Shown here piece by piece: positions 33,194 through 44,430 of a stretch of DNA of 64,000 bases (position 1 is its first letter; the number at the start of each line of letters is the position of its first letter). Source of the DNA: Cordia subcordata (taxonomy: Eukaryota > Streptophyta > Magnoliopsida > Boraginales > Cordiaceae); assembly GCA_028554755.1 (NCBI GenBank), contig JAPTOF010000011.1, positions 3,190,501 to 3,254,500 of the forward strand. The letters are read 5' to 3'. The notes beneath the pieces are model-generated. The model did not search any database, was not told the origin of the DNA, and saw only the letters and a list, made by a program, of their open reading frames with translations. Position numbers and translations under genes: made by a program.

Positions 33194-34045
33194 CCTTTTA
33201 AGGCTTGCATTTGGACCATAACCCAATACTACTTTATAAAACATAAATATCCTTATGAATCATAACACTCTTTCTTGGATATTCATCAAGATTCATCAAG
33301 AATATGCCTATTAAAACCTTACTAGCAAAAAATCCAGTGGACAAAAATCCTAATGAGAGAAAAGGTTACAATATTCTTGTTATAATATGCATTTTAATCA
33401 TTAAAAACCTTACAAGGAAAACCCAATGGATAATACTTAGGCTAAGGAAAAAAAGGATAGTGCATATATGTCTCCCCCCTTATCAATATATTAAAAAAAA
33501 AAAAAACCTTTGAGTTGGCACAGTCCAATATAATGGTTTCTTAAACATTGTTGTTGATGATGCCTTCTTAAATAAACTCACTAGGTTTTCACTTGAACAA
33601 ACTTGATAAGATTTAATTTCACCTTTCATTGGGCGTTCATGCATTGGAAAGAACTTTTGTATGATATGCTTGACTCCTAATTTTTAATATAGTCTCCCTT
33701 GAGGAATACGTAGAGCATCATTCACTCATTAAATAAAAATATTTTACCATGTTTCAAAGAGGTAACAACAATAATTAGATCTAAAAACTATCAACACATG
33801 GACATATCTCCATATATGGATAAAGTCTTGTTTTTGATGAGTCAAATAAATACTCAACAGGTTCATGCTAAATCTGTTGAATTTTGATATAACGATCTCA
33901 TATAAATTGCCATAATAATAACAAAGTATATATGTAACACCTCAAGTGTCTTTCTATTGGTATAGAATCATGTCTTCCTAATAAGCAATAATATGAGGCA
34001 CATGTAATTTAACAAGATATATCAATTGTATTGAAGTGTACATTT
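33194..34045. repeat. Sequence H, left part: old LTR-like repeat hosting element E
   Basis: No gene. It continues uninterrupted at 44064 if E and one copy of CATTT are removed. It contains TAAAAACCTTACAAGGAAAA (33397-33416) and related CCTTACTAGCAAA text, a kind of sequence common in plant copia LTRs. A poly-A run lies at 33493-33506. Confidence 0.5.
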
Positions 34046-35374
34046 TGCTGGCTAAATACTAGTTATTAATTTTAATGATGAAAATTTGATATGCATTTAT
34101 AATTATTTTACTAAAAAGCATCTTATGAAGATAAGCGCTAAGATGAGTAGATAGATGCTTGGAAGATGAAAGAAGATGAACAAATGAGCATTATTTGAAA
34201 AAGAAGAAGAAAACGAAAAGGCATAAGGAGGAGAAGGGGCATCATAAGGGGTACCGGACGTTCTTGCTCTTCTTGTGAAATGCCTAAGTATTGCAAGTGT
34301 TTGGCTCAAATCTTTATTTTTATAACTCAAACAATTTAAATTTCATGCATATTAGATTTCATAAAAGCATAAATGATTTTGAATGCACACTTAGTGTAAA
34401 TATGTGTTTTGAAGTGTTTCTAGTCATAAAAAGTATTTACAAAATGCTTTAAGATGATTTGGAGTTATGAAAATTGTGCTTAAAATGTTTTCAAGCAAAG
34501 TTTGGCTTTACTTCTTTCTTTAGAGTGGCGGACTTCTAACAACGATCAATGACCAGGAGGGTCGCTCTGCACAAAACAGAGAAGGGAAGAAAAGCTGCAC
34601 TTCTAGCCGGTCAATCGGCTAAAGTGTCCAACCTAGTCAGAGAAGGCCAAGAGGAGGCCGGACGACCCAGCCGGTCAACTGGCTGAGCGGGATGCTGTAA
34701 TAAATGCACTAGCCGTTTATTACCGTTCTGGCCATTTTCTCATTTTTTTCTTCCACCTACCAAAGCCCTAACTCTCAAATCTCTTTAAATACACCTTCAA
34801 TACTCATTCAAATCATCAATTCAAGCCTGCAAAATCATATATCGTCTTCAAATTGAGCTTTGAGCTATTCTTGCAATATCTTTGAGCTTTCAAGAGCACC
34901 ATTCATTGCTATATTCTCTTTTAAGAAGAAATTACAGATTCTTCATCATTTCTTATTCTTCTTGATTGTATACACACTTTGTGAGCTAAAAAATCTTGAG
35001 AGAAACATCCATTAGAGCTTGTAAAAGTGTGGGGAAATCCTAAAGAGTGGGACTCCTAGGTTTTTTGAAGTTTGGCTTCAAAGAGTTGTAAAAATTGGTC
35101 TTTGCTTCACCAAGATTTGAAGAAGCACTTAGTAAAGATTGTTGAAGTCGTAAGGGGAGCTTTCTTGAGTGGTAGATGTAGGATTGGGCGAACCACCTTA
35201 AATCGTTTGTCTTCCTTCTCTCTACACTTTATTTATCTTTATTTGCTTATATTGATTACATTGTGTTTGATATTTTGCTTGATTGAATTAGTTGAATTTC
35301 TATAAATTTTAAAAAACAAAAATTAGTATATATATATCTTAATTGACTTCCCCTTTAAGATATTTGCACTCACA
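34046..35374 (+). repeat. 5' LTR of E (1,329 bp)
   Basis: Pairs with 42730-44063. Two near-palindromes, TAGCCGGTCAATCGGCTA (34604-34621) and CAGCCGGTCAACTGGCTG (34668-34685), lie in U3. No convincing TATA box; TTTAAATAC at about 34784 is the best candidate. Confidence 0.92.
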
Positions 35375-35375
35375 A

Positions 35376-35389
35376 TTGATATCAAAGCT
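35376..35389 (+). other. Primer-binding site of E (initiator-Met type, decayed)
   Basis: TTGATATCAAAGCT, one base after the LTR, resembles TGGTATCAGAGC, the complement of plant initiator tRNA-Met used by most copia elements. Confidence 0.65.
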
Positions 35390-35437
35390 AGGGTTCTACC
35401 TATAGTTTAACAACTAGTACAATTATATTTAGCAAAT

Positions 35438-37054
35438 ATGGAGGGAATTTCTATTAAGCAAGGACCCTTTTTTGATGGAACCAACTATGCATTTTGGAAA
35501 ATGAGAATGAAAGTGTTTATACAATCACATGATTATAAAGCTTGGAAAATTATAGAAAATGGACCTACCTTACCTACAAAATTAGAAGGGGATAGGAGAG
35601 TACCCAAACCCAAAAATGAATGGAATGATGAGAATATTAAACTATTTGAGTTAAATCAAAAAGCTTTACAATATTTATTCAATGCTATGAATGCCACCAA
35701 ATTCGCAAGGGTAATGGGGTGCAATTCGGATAAGGAACTTTGGGACCAATTGGAAGTAACTTATGACGGAACTAGCCAAGTAAAAGAATCTAGAATTTCT
35801 ATGCTTGTACATAGATATGAATTGTTTAAGATGCTTCGTAACAAAAATGTTAAGCAAATGTTTTCTAGATTTGTTGAAATTACTAATGGCGTCAAGGCAC
35901 TTGGAAAGGACTATTCCAATGTAAAGAAAGGAAGAAAGGTGCTAAGGAGCTTGCCATCATCATGGCAACCAAAAATCACGGCCGTCAAAGAAGCTAAAGA
36001 CTTAAACACCTTAGAGCTCAATGAGCTCATTGGATCACTCATGACTCATGAGCTTGAAATAAAAGATCATGAAGAGGAAGAAATAAAAGCGCAAAAGTCC
36101 ATTGCGCTCATTGCATCAAAATATACATCAAGTGAAGATGAAGAAGATGATGAGGACCCGGAGGATGAGGAAATTGCAGTTCTTGCCTGAAACTTCAAAA
36201 AATTTCATAAAATTTAGAAAGATGAAAAGAGGAGCATCCTCAAACAATGCAAATTGGAAGAAGAAAGGAAAAGAAAGCAAAGACTTCAAAAGGACAAAGG
36301 AAACAAAAGGTGATGACTTAAAATGCTTCAATTGCAACAAGTCGGGACATATAAAAGCAAATTATCCAAATCTTTCAAAGAAGAAAGGAGGAAAGGCACT
36401 CAAAGCTACTTGGGACACCTCTGAAAGTGAAGAAGACATGGAAGAATAACATGAGGTAGCCAACTTTTGCCTCATGGCCAATGAGGATGAGGTACTATCT
36501 TTACCTTCTCCATCTATTTATTATTCATTTAGTGAAGAAGAGGAAGAGGAATATAGCTTTGATGAACTAAAGGATGCATTTGCTAAATTACATGATGATC
36601 TATCTCTAGTTTTCGCAAAAAATAAGCAAATGCATAGAAAATTGAAACTTGCTCTTGGTGAAAAAGAAATTTTAGAAAACAAAAATGCCTCTCTCATAGA
36701 AAAGATGGAAATCTTAGAAAAAGAAAATGATTCATATGCCGGAGATTTTGTGAAATTTGAAAAGAGGTTAAAGATTTAAAAAATAAAAATATGGACTTGA
36801 ATGGGACCATTCAAAAATTTACAAATGGCAAGGAGAACTTTGAAAAACTCCTTGGAAGTCAAAAAATGGCTTTTGACAAGAGTGGAGTTGGGTATAAACC
36901 AAACATTAATCAAAAGTATTTCAAAACCTACTTTTTCAAGAGTTCTACCTCTACATCCTCCTCTTCACCAAAATCTAACATTATTTGCACATATTGTGAA
37001 AAGAAAGGACATGTATCAACTCATTGTTACTTCAAGAAACTTCATGATAGATGA
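35438..37054 (+). pseudogene. gag pseudogene of E with two zinc knuckles
   Basis: The first frame (35438-36190, 250 codons) has the copia gag opening (FFDGTNYAFWKMRMKVFI near residue 12) and an acidic tail. A frameshift around 36150-36190 moves reading to 36102-36449. That frame has a first knuckle, CFNCNKSGHIKANY, in which the last Cys is Tyr. A glutamate-rich, coiled-coil-like segment follows (36474-36779, FDELKDAFAKLHDDLSLVF), then another shift. A second, intact knuckle is CTYCEKKGHVSTHC (about 36990). Two knuckles separated by a coiled coil occur in SIRE-type gags. Non-functional because of the shifts. Confidence 0.82.
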
Positions 37055-37206
37055 TCACATGTCCCACATTGGCAAAAACCTAAACGGGTGGTCAAAACCA
37101 AATATTGAAACAAATGCCAAGGACCTAAAGTGTTAGGTATCCCAAAATAAAGAATTGCATTTGAATTCCATGTGTGTAGGTATGCAATGAAAGCAAAACA
37201 AGCAAA

Positions 37207-37761
37207 ATGAAGTGGATCTTGGATAGTGGTTGTTCCAAGCACATGACCGGAAACTCATCACTCTTCTACAAATTGAAAAAGACAAAAGAAGGAGACGTTA
37301 CCTTTGGTGACAATAGCAAAGGAAAAATAATCGGAAAAGGAAGCATTGGTAACAAAAATTCTCTTGCTATATATAATGTCTTACTTGTAGAAGGCCTAAA
37401 ATTTAATCTACTTAGTGTTAGTCAATTGTGTGACAAAGGTCATAAAGTAGTTTTTCAATCCTCTAGTTGCTTTGTGTATGAATGTGGAAATGATAATGTA
37501 TTATTTGTAGCTAAGAGAAAAGAAAATGTCTACACCATTGAAATTGATCAACTTGTGTGTCAACATGTTAAATGCTTTTCCGTTGTGCATGATAATGCTT
37601 GGTTATGGCATAGAAGATTAGGACATGCTAGCATGAGCTTGTTGAATGATTTATCAAAGCATGATCTAGTTAGAGACTTACCAAAGCTAAAGTTTGAAAA
37701 AGATAAAATTTGTGATGCGTGTCAATTAGAGAACAACATAAGACATCTTTTAAACCCCTAA
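37207..37761 (+). pseudogene. Protease and integrase N-terminus of E
   Basis: The aspartic protease active site WILDSGCSKHMTG is at residues 3-15, typical of copia (DSG). VTFGDNSKGKIIGKGSIGN and LKFNLLSVSQLCDKGHKVVF complete the domain. The pre-integrase zinc segment begins with WLWHRRLGHASMSLLNDLS (about 37608) and continues to CDACQ (about 37710). A frameshift at about 37725 then separates it from the integrase core. Confidence 0.85.
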
Positions 37762-38386
37762 ATAAAGTTTCAACAAATAGAGTATTGCAATTATTATATG
37801 TGGATTTGTTTGGACCTATTGATGTGGCTAGCTTAGGAGGTTCTATATATACATTTGTAGTTGTAGATGACTATACTAGATTTACATGGGTCATGTTTCT
37901 TGCACATAAAAATGATGACTTCAATGAATTTGCAAAATTGTGAACAAAAGTGCAAAATGAGAAAGGCTATTTTATAACTTGTATATGTAGTGATAATGGC
38001 ACGAATATGTGAACACTCCTTTCATGAATTTTTGTGATGAACATGGCATTGAGCACAACTTTTTGGCCCCTCGGACTCCTCAACAAAATAGGGTAGCAGA
38101 GAGGAAGAATCGTACATTACAAAAAATGGCAAGTACCATGCTAAAAGAACATAACTTGCCAACATATTTTTGGAGTGAAGCCATAAACACCACATGTTAT
38201 GTGCAAAATAGGGTTTTAATTAGACCTATCTTAAATAAAACTCCTTATGAACTATGGCATGGAAAAACACCTAAAATTTCATACTTCAAAGTGTTTGGTT
38301 GTAAATGTTTTATTCTAAACACTAAGGATCACTTAAGGAAATTGATGCTAAATCGGATGAAGGCATATTTTTTGGTTATTTCGTAA
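37719..38386 (+). pseudogene. Integrase core pseudogene of E
   Basis: The core begins LLYVDLFGPIDVASLGGSIY (first Asp at about 37803), then FVVVDDYTRFTWVMFLAHK. It is interrupted by TGA at 37941. The second Asp region (SDNGT) is at about 37990, with another TGA right after. HNFLAPRTPQQNRVAERKNR (about 38054) contains the catalytic Glu. YELWHGKTPKISYFKVFGCK is the conserved C-terminal copia block. The frame ends at 38386. Confidence 0.83.
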
Positions 38387-38389
38387 AGA

Positions 38390-40366
38390 GTAAAGCATAT
38401 AGAGTTTATAATAAAAGAACTCTTGTTGTGGAACAATCAATGCATGTTACATTTGATGAAACTAACCCATTTGAGCCGAGAACGGAAATTGACGATGTAG
38501 GTTATCTTTTGGAAAAGATGACACTTGAAGATCCAACTCCAAAAGACAAAGAAACTTCACCAAAACAAGAAGATGCAAACCAAGAAGAAGAATATCAAGA
38601 AAAGAGGTCTTAAGCCAATATGGAGGGTGAAAAATGCTTAAACAAAGGAAACATTGAAACCAAAAAAACTCATAGAGACCTACCGAAGAGTTGAAATTTT
38701 GTAAGAAACCATCCTCAAGATCAAATCCTCGGTGACCCAAATGAAGGAGTAAGAACTAGGCATAATATTAATGCTTTATGTGAACATTATGCGTTTATTT
38801 CTCACATAGAACCTAAAAATGTAAAAGAAGCTTTACTTGATGAGAATTGGATAATTGTCATGCAAAAATAACTTCACCAATTTGATATAAATAAAGTTTG
38901 GAAGTTAGTTGAAAGGCCTAAAGATAGACTGGTAATAGGAACAAAATGGATATATAGAAACAAAATAGATGAAGCCGGTATAGTAACTACGAACAACTAG
39001 CAGCCCAAGGATATAATCAAGAAGAAGGAATTGATTACGATGATACCTATGCTCCCGTAGCTAGACTTGAATCCATTCGAATGTTACTTGCATTTGCATG
39101 TTATATGGACTTTAAACTCCATCAAATGGATGTTTAAAGTGCTTCTTTAAATGGGTTCATCGAAGAAGAAGTTTTAAATGGGTTCATTGAAGAAGAAGTT
39201 TTAAATGGGTTCATTGAAGAAGAAGTTTATGTTGAACAATCCCCAAGTTCTAAAGATTCATGTTTTTAAATTAGAAAAAGAATTGTATGGTTTAAAGCAA
39301 GCTCTTAGAGCTTGGTACGAAAGACTTAGTGGATTTCTTGTGGAAAACAATTTTAAAAGAGGAAAACTTGACGCTACTTTGTTTATTAAAAGAGAAAAGA
39401 ATGACATTCTACTTGTACAAATTTATATTGATGATATAATCTTTGGTGCTACTAATGTATCCTTGTGTAAAAGTTTTTCTCAGTGCATGCATAAGGAGTT
39501 CGAGATGAGCATGATGGGAAAGTTAACATTTTTCCTTGGACTCCAAATCAAACAAGCAAAGGAGGGGATCTTCATCAATCAAGCCAAATACACCAAGGAA
39601 ATTATCAAAAAGTTTGGGCTTGAAGATGCAAAGGAGATTGGAACTCCCATGAGCCCCTCAACAAAATTGGATAAGGATGAGAAAGGTAAACCTGTAGATG
39701 ACAAAAAATACAGAGGTATGATCGGTAGCTTACTATCTTTAACTGCCTCTAGACCTGATATCATGTTTGCAGTTTGCTTATGTGTTAGATTTCAATCTAA
39801 TCCTAAAGAAACTCATTTAGTTGCTGTAAAAAGAATTATTAGATATCTTAAGGGAACAAGTAATCTAGGGCTTTGGTATGCAAAAGGAACTTCATTTGAC
39901 TTATGTGGATTTTCTGATGTTGATTATGCTGGATACAAAATAGACCGTAAAAGCACTAGTAGAACTTGTCAATTCCTAGGACATTCTTTAGTATCTTGGT
40001 CATGTAGGAAACAAAATAGTGTTGCTATCTCTACTACCGAAGCCGAATATATTGCAGCTGGTAGTTGTGTAGCTCAAATTTTATGGATGAAACAAGATTT
40101 ACTTGATTATGGCTTGCAATATGATCATGTTCCTGTATATTGTTATAGTACTAGTGCAATTAATCTCACTAAAAACCCAATTCAACATTCAGGAACTAAG
40201 CATATTGAGATTAGGAATCATTTCATTATAGATCATGCACAAAAAAGTGATATCATACTTCAATTTATTGATACTTTGCATCAAGTTGCTGATATTTTTA
40301 CAAAACCATTGCATGAGAATCAATTTTGGAAGATTAGAAGAGAAATTGAAATGATAAAAAGTGGTT
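38390..40366 (+). pseudogene. Reverse transcriptase and RNase H pseudogene of E
   Basis: 38390-38730 is the variable linker. RT signatures: TYAPVARLESIRMLLAFACY (about 39048), then a 27-bp unit present three times (39147-39227), ELYGLKQALRAWYERL (39280) and the catalytic YIDDIIFGATN (about 39427). RNase H in the 387-codon frame (39205-40368): FSDVDYAGYKIDRKSTSR (about 39914), ISTTEAEYIAAGS (about 40030) and HIEIRNHFI (40201). The block normally reading C-D-N-T-S-A is CYSTSA, so a catalytic Asp is lost. The stop inside MDV-stop-SASLNGF (39136) also disables RT. Confidence 0.85.
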
Positions 40367-40368
40367 AA

Positions 40369-40774
40369 AATGCATATGTATGGGTTTATGTGGCTTAGGC
40401 ATGAAAAAATATGCATTTAGGCATTTTCTGACCCGACCGGTCGACCCAGCCGATCAACCGACTGAAGTGATAGGGCGTTCGGCTAAATGAAAAACTTTAA
40501 GGTGCTCTCTGATTCGTCCAGTTGACCTAGCCAGTTGACCTCCGCGACCAGTCAGTCAACCGGCTGAACGCAAACAAGGTTAAAATTGGGGCTTTTAACC
40601 CCAAAATCACTCAATTCCTCCCAAATCTTTTAGCACTAACCAAAAACTCTCTCAAACCCATCTTTGATTCTTCAAATTTCAACTAATTTCTTTCAAAATT
40701 TTTCCTATATTATCATTACCTGCTTCAAAAAACAAGTTTTCACCAATTCAATTTTCAAAAAACTACATGAAATC
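40369..40774 (+). promoter_or_regulatory. Spacer between pol and env-like ORF, with palindromic GTCGAC motifs
   Basis: GACCGGTCGACCCAGCC (40435-40451), CGATCAACCGACTG (40452-40465) and, further on, CAGTCAGTCAACCGGCTG (40550-40567) resemble the U3 palindromes of the LTRs. The remainder is a T/C-rich leader like that after the LTR promoters (CCAAAAACTCTCTCAAACCC at about 40640). This resembles a second promoter for the downstream ORF; that is inference. Confidence 0.4.
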
Positions 40775-42119
40775 ATGGTGAATCCAAGGGCTAGAGGTCA
40801 AGAACATGGAAGAAGAGGAAAAAGGGCTAGAACATAATCTCCTCCACCACCCGTATCAAAGATTCAAGGAAAACATTCGATTTTATACGATAAATTTCTT
40901 GTGGACTAAGATTTTGCTGGTATTGATGTTCTTCCACTGTTTAATGATTGGTATATATTTATGCACTTGCATTGTGATGTTTAAGATACGTTGGTGATAG
41001 GATTTTATGAAAATCTTGAAGTGCATCTTAGGAGTCCAAAAATTGAATTAGCATCAACTGTTTGTGGAATTAGTTTTATACTCAATAAGGATACTTTGAA
41101 TAAAATCTTTAAGATACCTGTGGAAGGAGAAGGGCATTCTAATAGTCAAGGTTGGCCGAATGGGATTAAGGGTACTAACATACCAAAAGAAGTTATAGAA
41201 TACATATGGAAGGATGTAGGGCCTAAGACTCCATAGATAATTCTTCCATTGTTGAAGGACGTTGATTTCAATAAGAGAACTACTTTTAAAATCATTAGTG
41301 AAGTAATTCGCCCTAGGAACATCAATGATGGAAAGATTCCAATTATGGATGCTTATATTTATTATAGCCTCAAGAAGGGAACTAAGATAGCATTGCCTTT
41401 TCTTATTCTTCAACATATGCTGCATATAAGTGGAAAAGATGGAGGAAAGACAACCACTTCAGGGTATGGCATGGCCTTGATGTACATTTTTGCTCATTTT
41501 AACATTTCCTCAAATGCACCTGTTAGAAAGTTTGCTTGGAATTTTGACATGCTTTACATGAACTTTATGGGGATTTATTGGTACAATGGTAAACCAATAA
41601 GCAGAGAGACAGTCAAAAACTTACCACAAGATATCCAGGCAGCAATTAAGGCTAGAACAAAAAAGGGCACTACTTTACTAATCCTGTCTATGGGCCAGAT
41701 GCATAACATGTTGATGATGTATTTGAGGGAATAGATATTACCTTAGAAGAAGAAAAAATGCCAAAACACGAGGGCAAGCTAACTTAGGTATACCAGGAAC
41801 AATCCCTATGGTTGTTATCACTTCTTAGGATGAAGAAATGGATCCTGAGGAGGTTACACTTAAAAGACTTATGAGAGAATCCTGGGCACAAGAGCGTATT
41901 GATGAACAAAGACGAGTTGAAATGCAACGAGGTGTAAGTTCTAGCTCCATGGGACAACAAGAAGACACCTCTGTAATAGCACAAATTCTTTCACAACTGC
42001 AAGCTTTGAATATAGGCATGGGCAAAATGAGGACTACAATGAACAATCAACGGACTGAGCTTACTCGCTGGAGGAAGCACATTGATTCAGAAATGGCGAG
42101 CATGCGTTCTGATATGTAG
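40775..42119 (+). pseudogene. Env-like / extra ORF downstream of pol in E
   Basis: From ATG 40775 one frame runs with stops at about 40835, 40913, 40982 and 41234 to 41734, then shifts; 41838-42119 is in another frame. The middle (40991-41734) contains FYENLEVHLRSPKIELAS and FAHFNISSNAPVRKFAWNFD. It resembles the domain of uncertain function found in third ORFs of SIRE-like elements and often annotated as putative plant transposon protein. The last part (QILSQLQALNIGMGKM and TRWRKHIDSEMASMRSDM) is coiled-coil-like. No signal peptide or convincing membrane segment seen. Function unknown; the env-like label reflects position only. Confidence 0.6.
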
Positions 42120-42729
42120 CAGTACTTCAGGGATCACCATGACCATGCACCATGATCTTCCGTATTACAAAGTTCATTTTTAGTACTAGAAAACAATTTT
42201 TAATTAACTTTTTATTTTGTTTTCAATTTTTGACTTGTGGTATTACTTTTGCTTCATCATTTTTCTATTTCATGGATTAAACTTTTATGACTTATGCTTA
42301 TCCTATTTTACTTGCATTTTCTTCCTTACTAATTTTTTATGATGCCAAAGAGGAAGAAGGAAAAGGAGAAAAATAGCACATGAGCACATAAAGAGCACTA
42401 ATAGTCTATCACACATAGTATATGATTTGATTTGACTGCTTGTGATTCCTTGAACTAATTGTTGATTTGAATTGGTTGAAGAGAAAAGGAGCATATATAG
42501 CTTGATATAGTTTGTGCTTTGATTGCTTGAACTAATAGTTAAATTGCTTGAGTTGATTACTTGTGTATTGAGAGGTTTGTTTTGATGATTGCCTCAGAAT
42601 GTGCATAAGCTACACTGACAGGGGGAGTATTTCCCAAAATGATTTTTACTTGAAAAAGAATGCTCATATTAAGGGGGAGTATTTTTGCTCATATCTTTAA
42701 TAATTTCTCATCATCAAAAAGGAGGAGAT
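42120..42729 (+). other. 3' UTR of E ending in the polypurine tract
   Basis: Non-coding. Two stretches with AGGGGGAGTATTT (about 42618 and 42672) precede the tract AAAAAGGAGGAGAT (42716-42729) that abuts the 3' LTR. Confidence 0.75.
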
Positions 42730-44063
42730 TGTTGGCTAAATACTAGTTATTAATTTTGATGATGAAATTTGATATGCATTTATAATTATTTTACTAAAAA
42801 GCATCTTATGAAGATAAGCGCTAAGATGAGTAGATAGATGCTTGGAAGATGAAAGAAGATGAACAAATGAGCATTATTTGAAGAAGAAGATGATGATGAG
42901 AAGGCATAAGGAGGAGAAGAGGCATCATAAGGGGTACCGAACGTTCTTGCTCTTCTTGTGAAATGCCTAAGTATTTCAAGTGTTTGACTCAAATCTTTAT
43001 TTTTAAAACTAAAACAATTTAAATCTCATACATATTAGATTTTATAAAAGCATAAATGATTTTGAATGCACACTTAGTGCAAATATGTGTTTTGAAGTAT
43101 TTCTAGACATAAAAAGTATTTACAAAATGTCTTAAGATGGTTTGGAGTTATGAAAATTGTGCTTAAAATGTTTTCAGGCAAAGTTTGGCTTTACTTCTTT
43201 CTCTGGAGTGGCTGGACCCCCCAACAGGTCGACTGGCTAACTAAGGAAGGTCGCCCGGCCAAAACAGAGAAGGAAGAAAAAGCCAGACCCCCTAGCCGGT
43301 TGATCGGCTAAGGCGTCTAGCCTAGTTAAAGAGGGCCAAAAGGAGGCCGGACGACCCAGCCGGTCGACTGGTTGAGCGGGATGCTGTAATAAATGCACTA
43401 GCCGTTTATTACCATTCTAGCCATTTCCTCCTCTTTTCTTCCACCTACCAAAGCCCTAACTCTCGAATCTATTTAAATACACCATCAATACTCATTCAAA
43501 TCATCAATTCAAGCCTGCAAAATCATATATCATCTTCAAATTGAGCTTTGAGCTATTCTTGCAATATCTTTGAGCCTTCAAGAGCACCATTCATTGCTAT
43601 ATTCTCTTTTAAGAAGAAATTACCGATTCTTCATCATTTCTTATTCTTCTTGATTGTATACACACTTTGTAACCTAAAAAATCTTGAGAGAAACATCCGT
43701 TAGAGCTTGTAAAAATTTGGGGAAATCCTAAAGAGTGGGACTCCTGGGTTCTTTGAAGTTTAGCTTCTAAGAGTTGTAAAAATTGGTCTTTGCTTCACCA
43801 AGATTTGAAGAAGCACTTAGTGAAGATTGTTGAAGTCCTAAGGGGAGCTTCTTTGGGCGGTGGAAGTAGGCTTGACCGAACCACCTTAAATCATTTGTCT
43901 TCCTTCTCTCTACACTTTATTTGTCTTTATTTGCTTATATTGATTACATATTTTTAATATATTGCTTGATTGAATTAGTTGAATTTTTGTGAATTTTAAA
44001 AGACAAAAATTAGTTTATATATCTTAATTCACCCCCTTCCCCCTTAAGATATTTGCACCCACA
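42730..44063 (+). repeat. 3' LTR of E (1,334 bp)
   Basis: Direct copy of 34046-35374. The palindromes here are TAGCCGGTTGATCGGCTA (43293-43310) and CAGCCGGTCGACTGGTTG (43357-43374), plus AACAGGTCGACTGGCTA at about 43223. A CATTT duplication follows. Confidence 0.92.
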
Positions 44064-44430
44064 CATTTTTAGACCAATAATTTTTCACTATCTTCATAGG
44101 ATTAAAATGATCCATCTAATTTCAAGGATCAAAAAGTTAAGACCACCTAAAAGTGTGGGCTCGTTAGCTTCATATTTTCTTTTCTAAATTGATTGATGGA
44201 TAACATTCAATTTGAATGACGCTCAATCTTTAGTCAATACAAAAGTTTGGATCTCAAATTCTGTATAAATACATAGTGGAGAGTTCTTCAAGAGATTCGT
44301 TTTTATATGCTTTCTTTAGAGGAACATATGGGCTATTATACCTTTTCTTTAGAAGATTTGTATTAAGGTACATGTATTTCAATCTTCTAGATATTTCAAA
44401 CCATAAAAGATCTTTATGGTTCAACCATTT
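44064..44430. repeat. Sequence H, right part, with TATA-like box
   Basis: Continuation of 34045 after E. TATAAATA at 44264-44271, followed by CATAGTGGAGAG, looks like an LTR core promoter on the + strand. No coding frame accepted. Confidence 0.5.

Larger units (their letters stand above)
34046..44063 (+). mobile_element. Element E: complete SIRE/Maximus-like Ty1/copia retrotransposon (10,018 bp)
   Basis: LTRs at 34046-35374 and 42730-44063 start TGCTGGC/TGTTGGC and end CTCACA/CCCACA. They are flanked by a perfect duplication, CATTT (34041-34045 and 44064-44068). Order is gag, protease, integrase, RT, RNase H, which is the copia order, then an additional degenerate ORF and a polypurine tract. 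Over the first 300 bp the LTRs differ by only about a dozen changes, so E looks younger than B. Gag-pol is nevertheless broken by several frameshifts and stops. Confidence 0.92.

Noticed and set aside
40806..40997. Separate small ORF with a membrane-like segment before the env-like region
   Set aside because: It overlaps the env-like frame in another phase; the 40775 frame continues into conserved text and this one does not.
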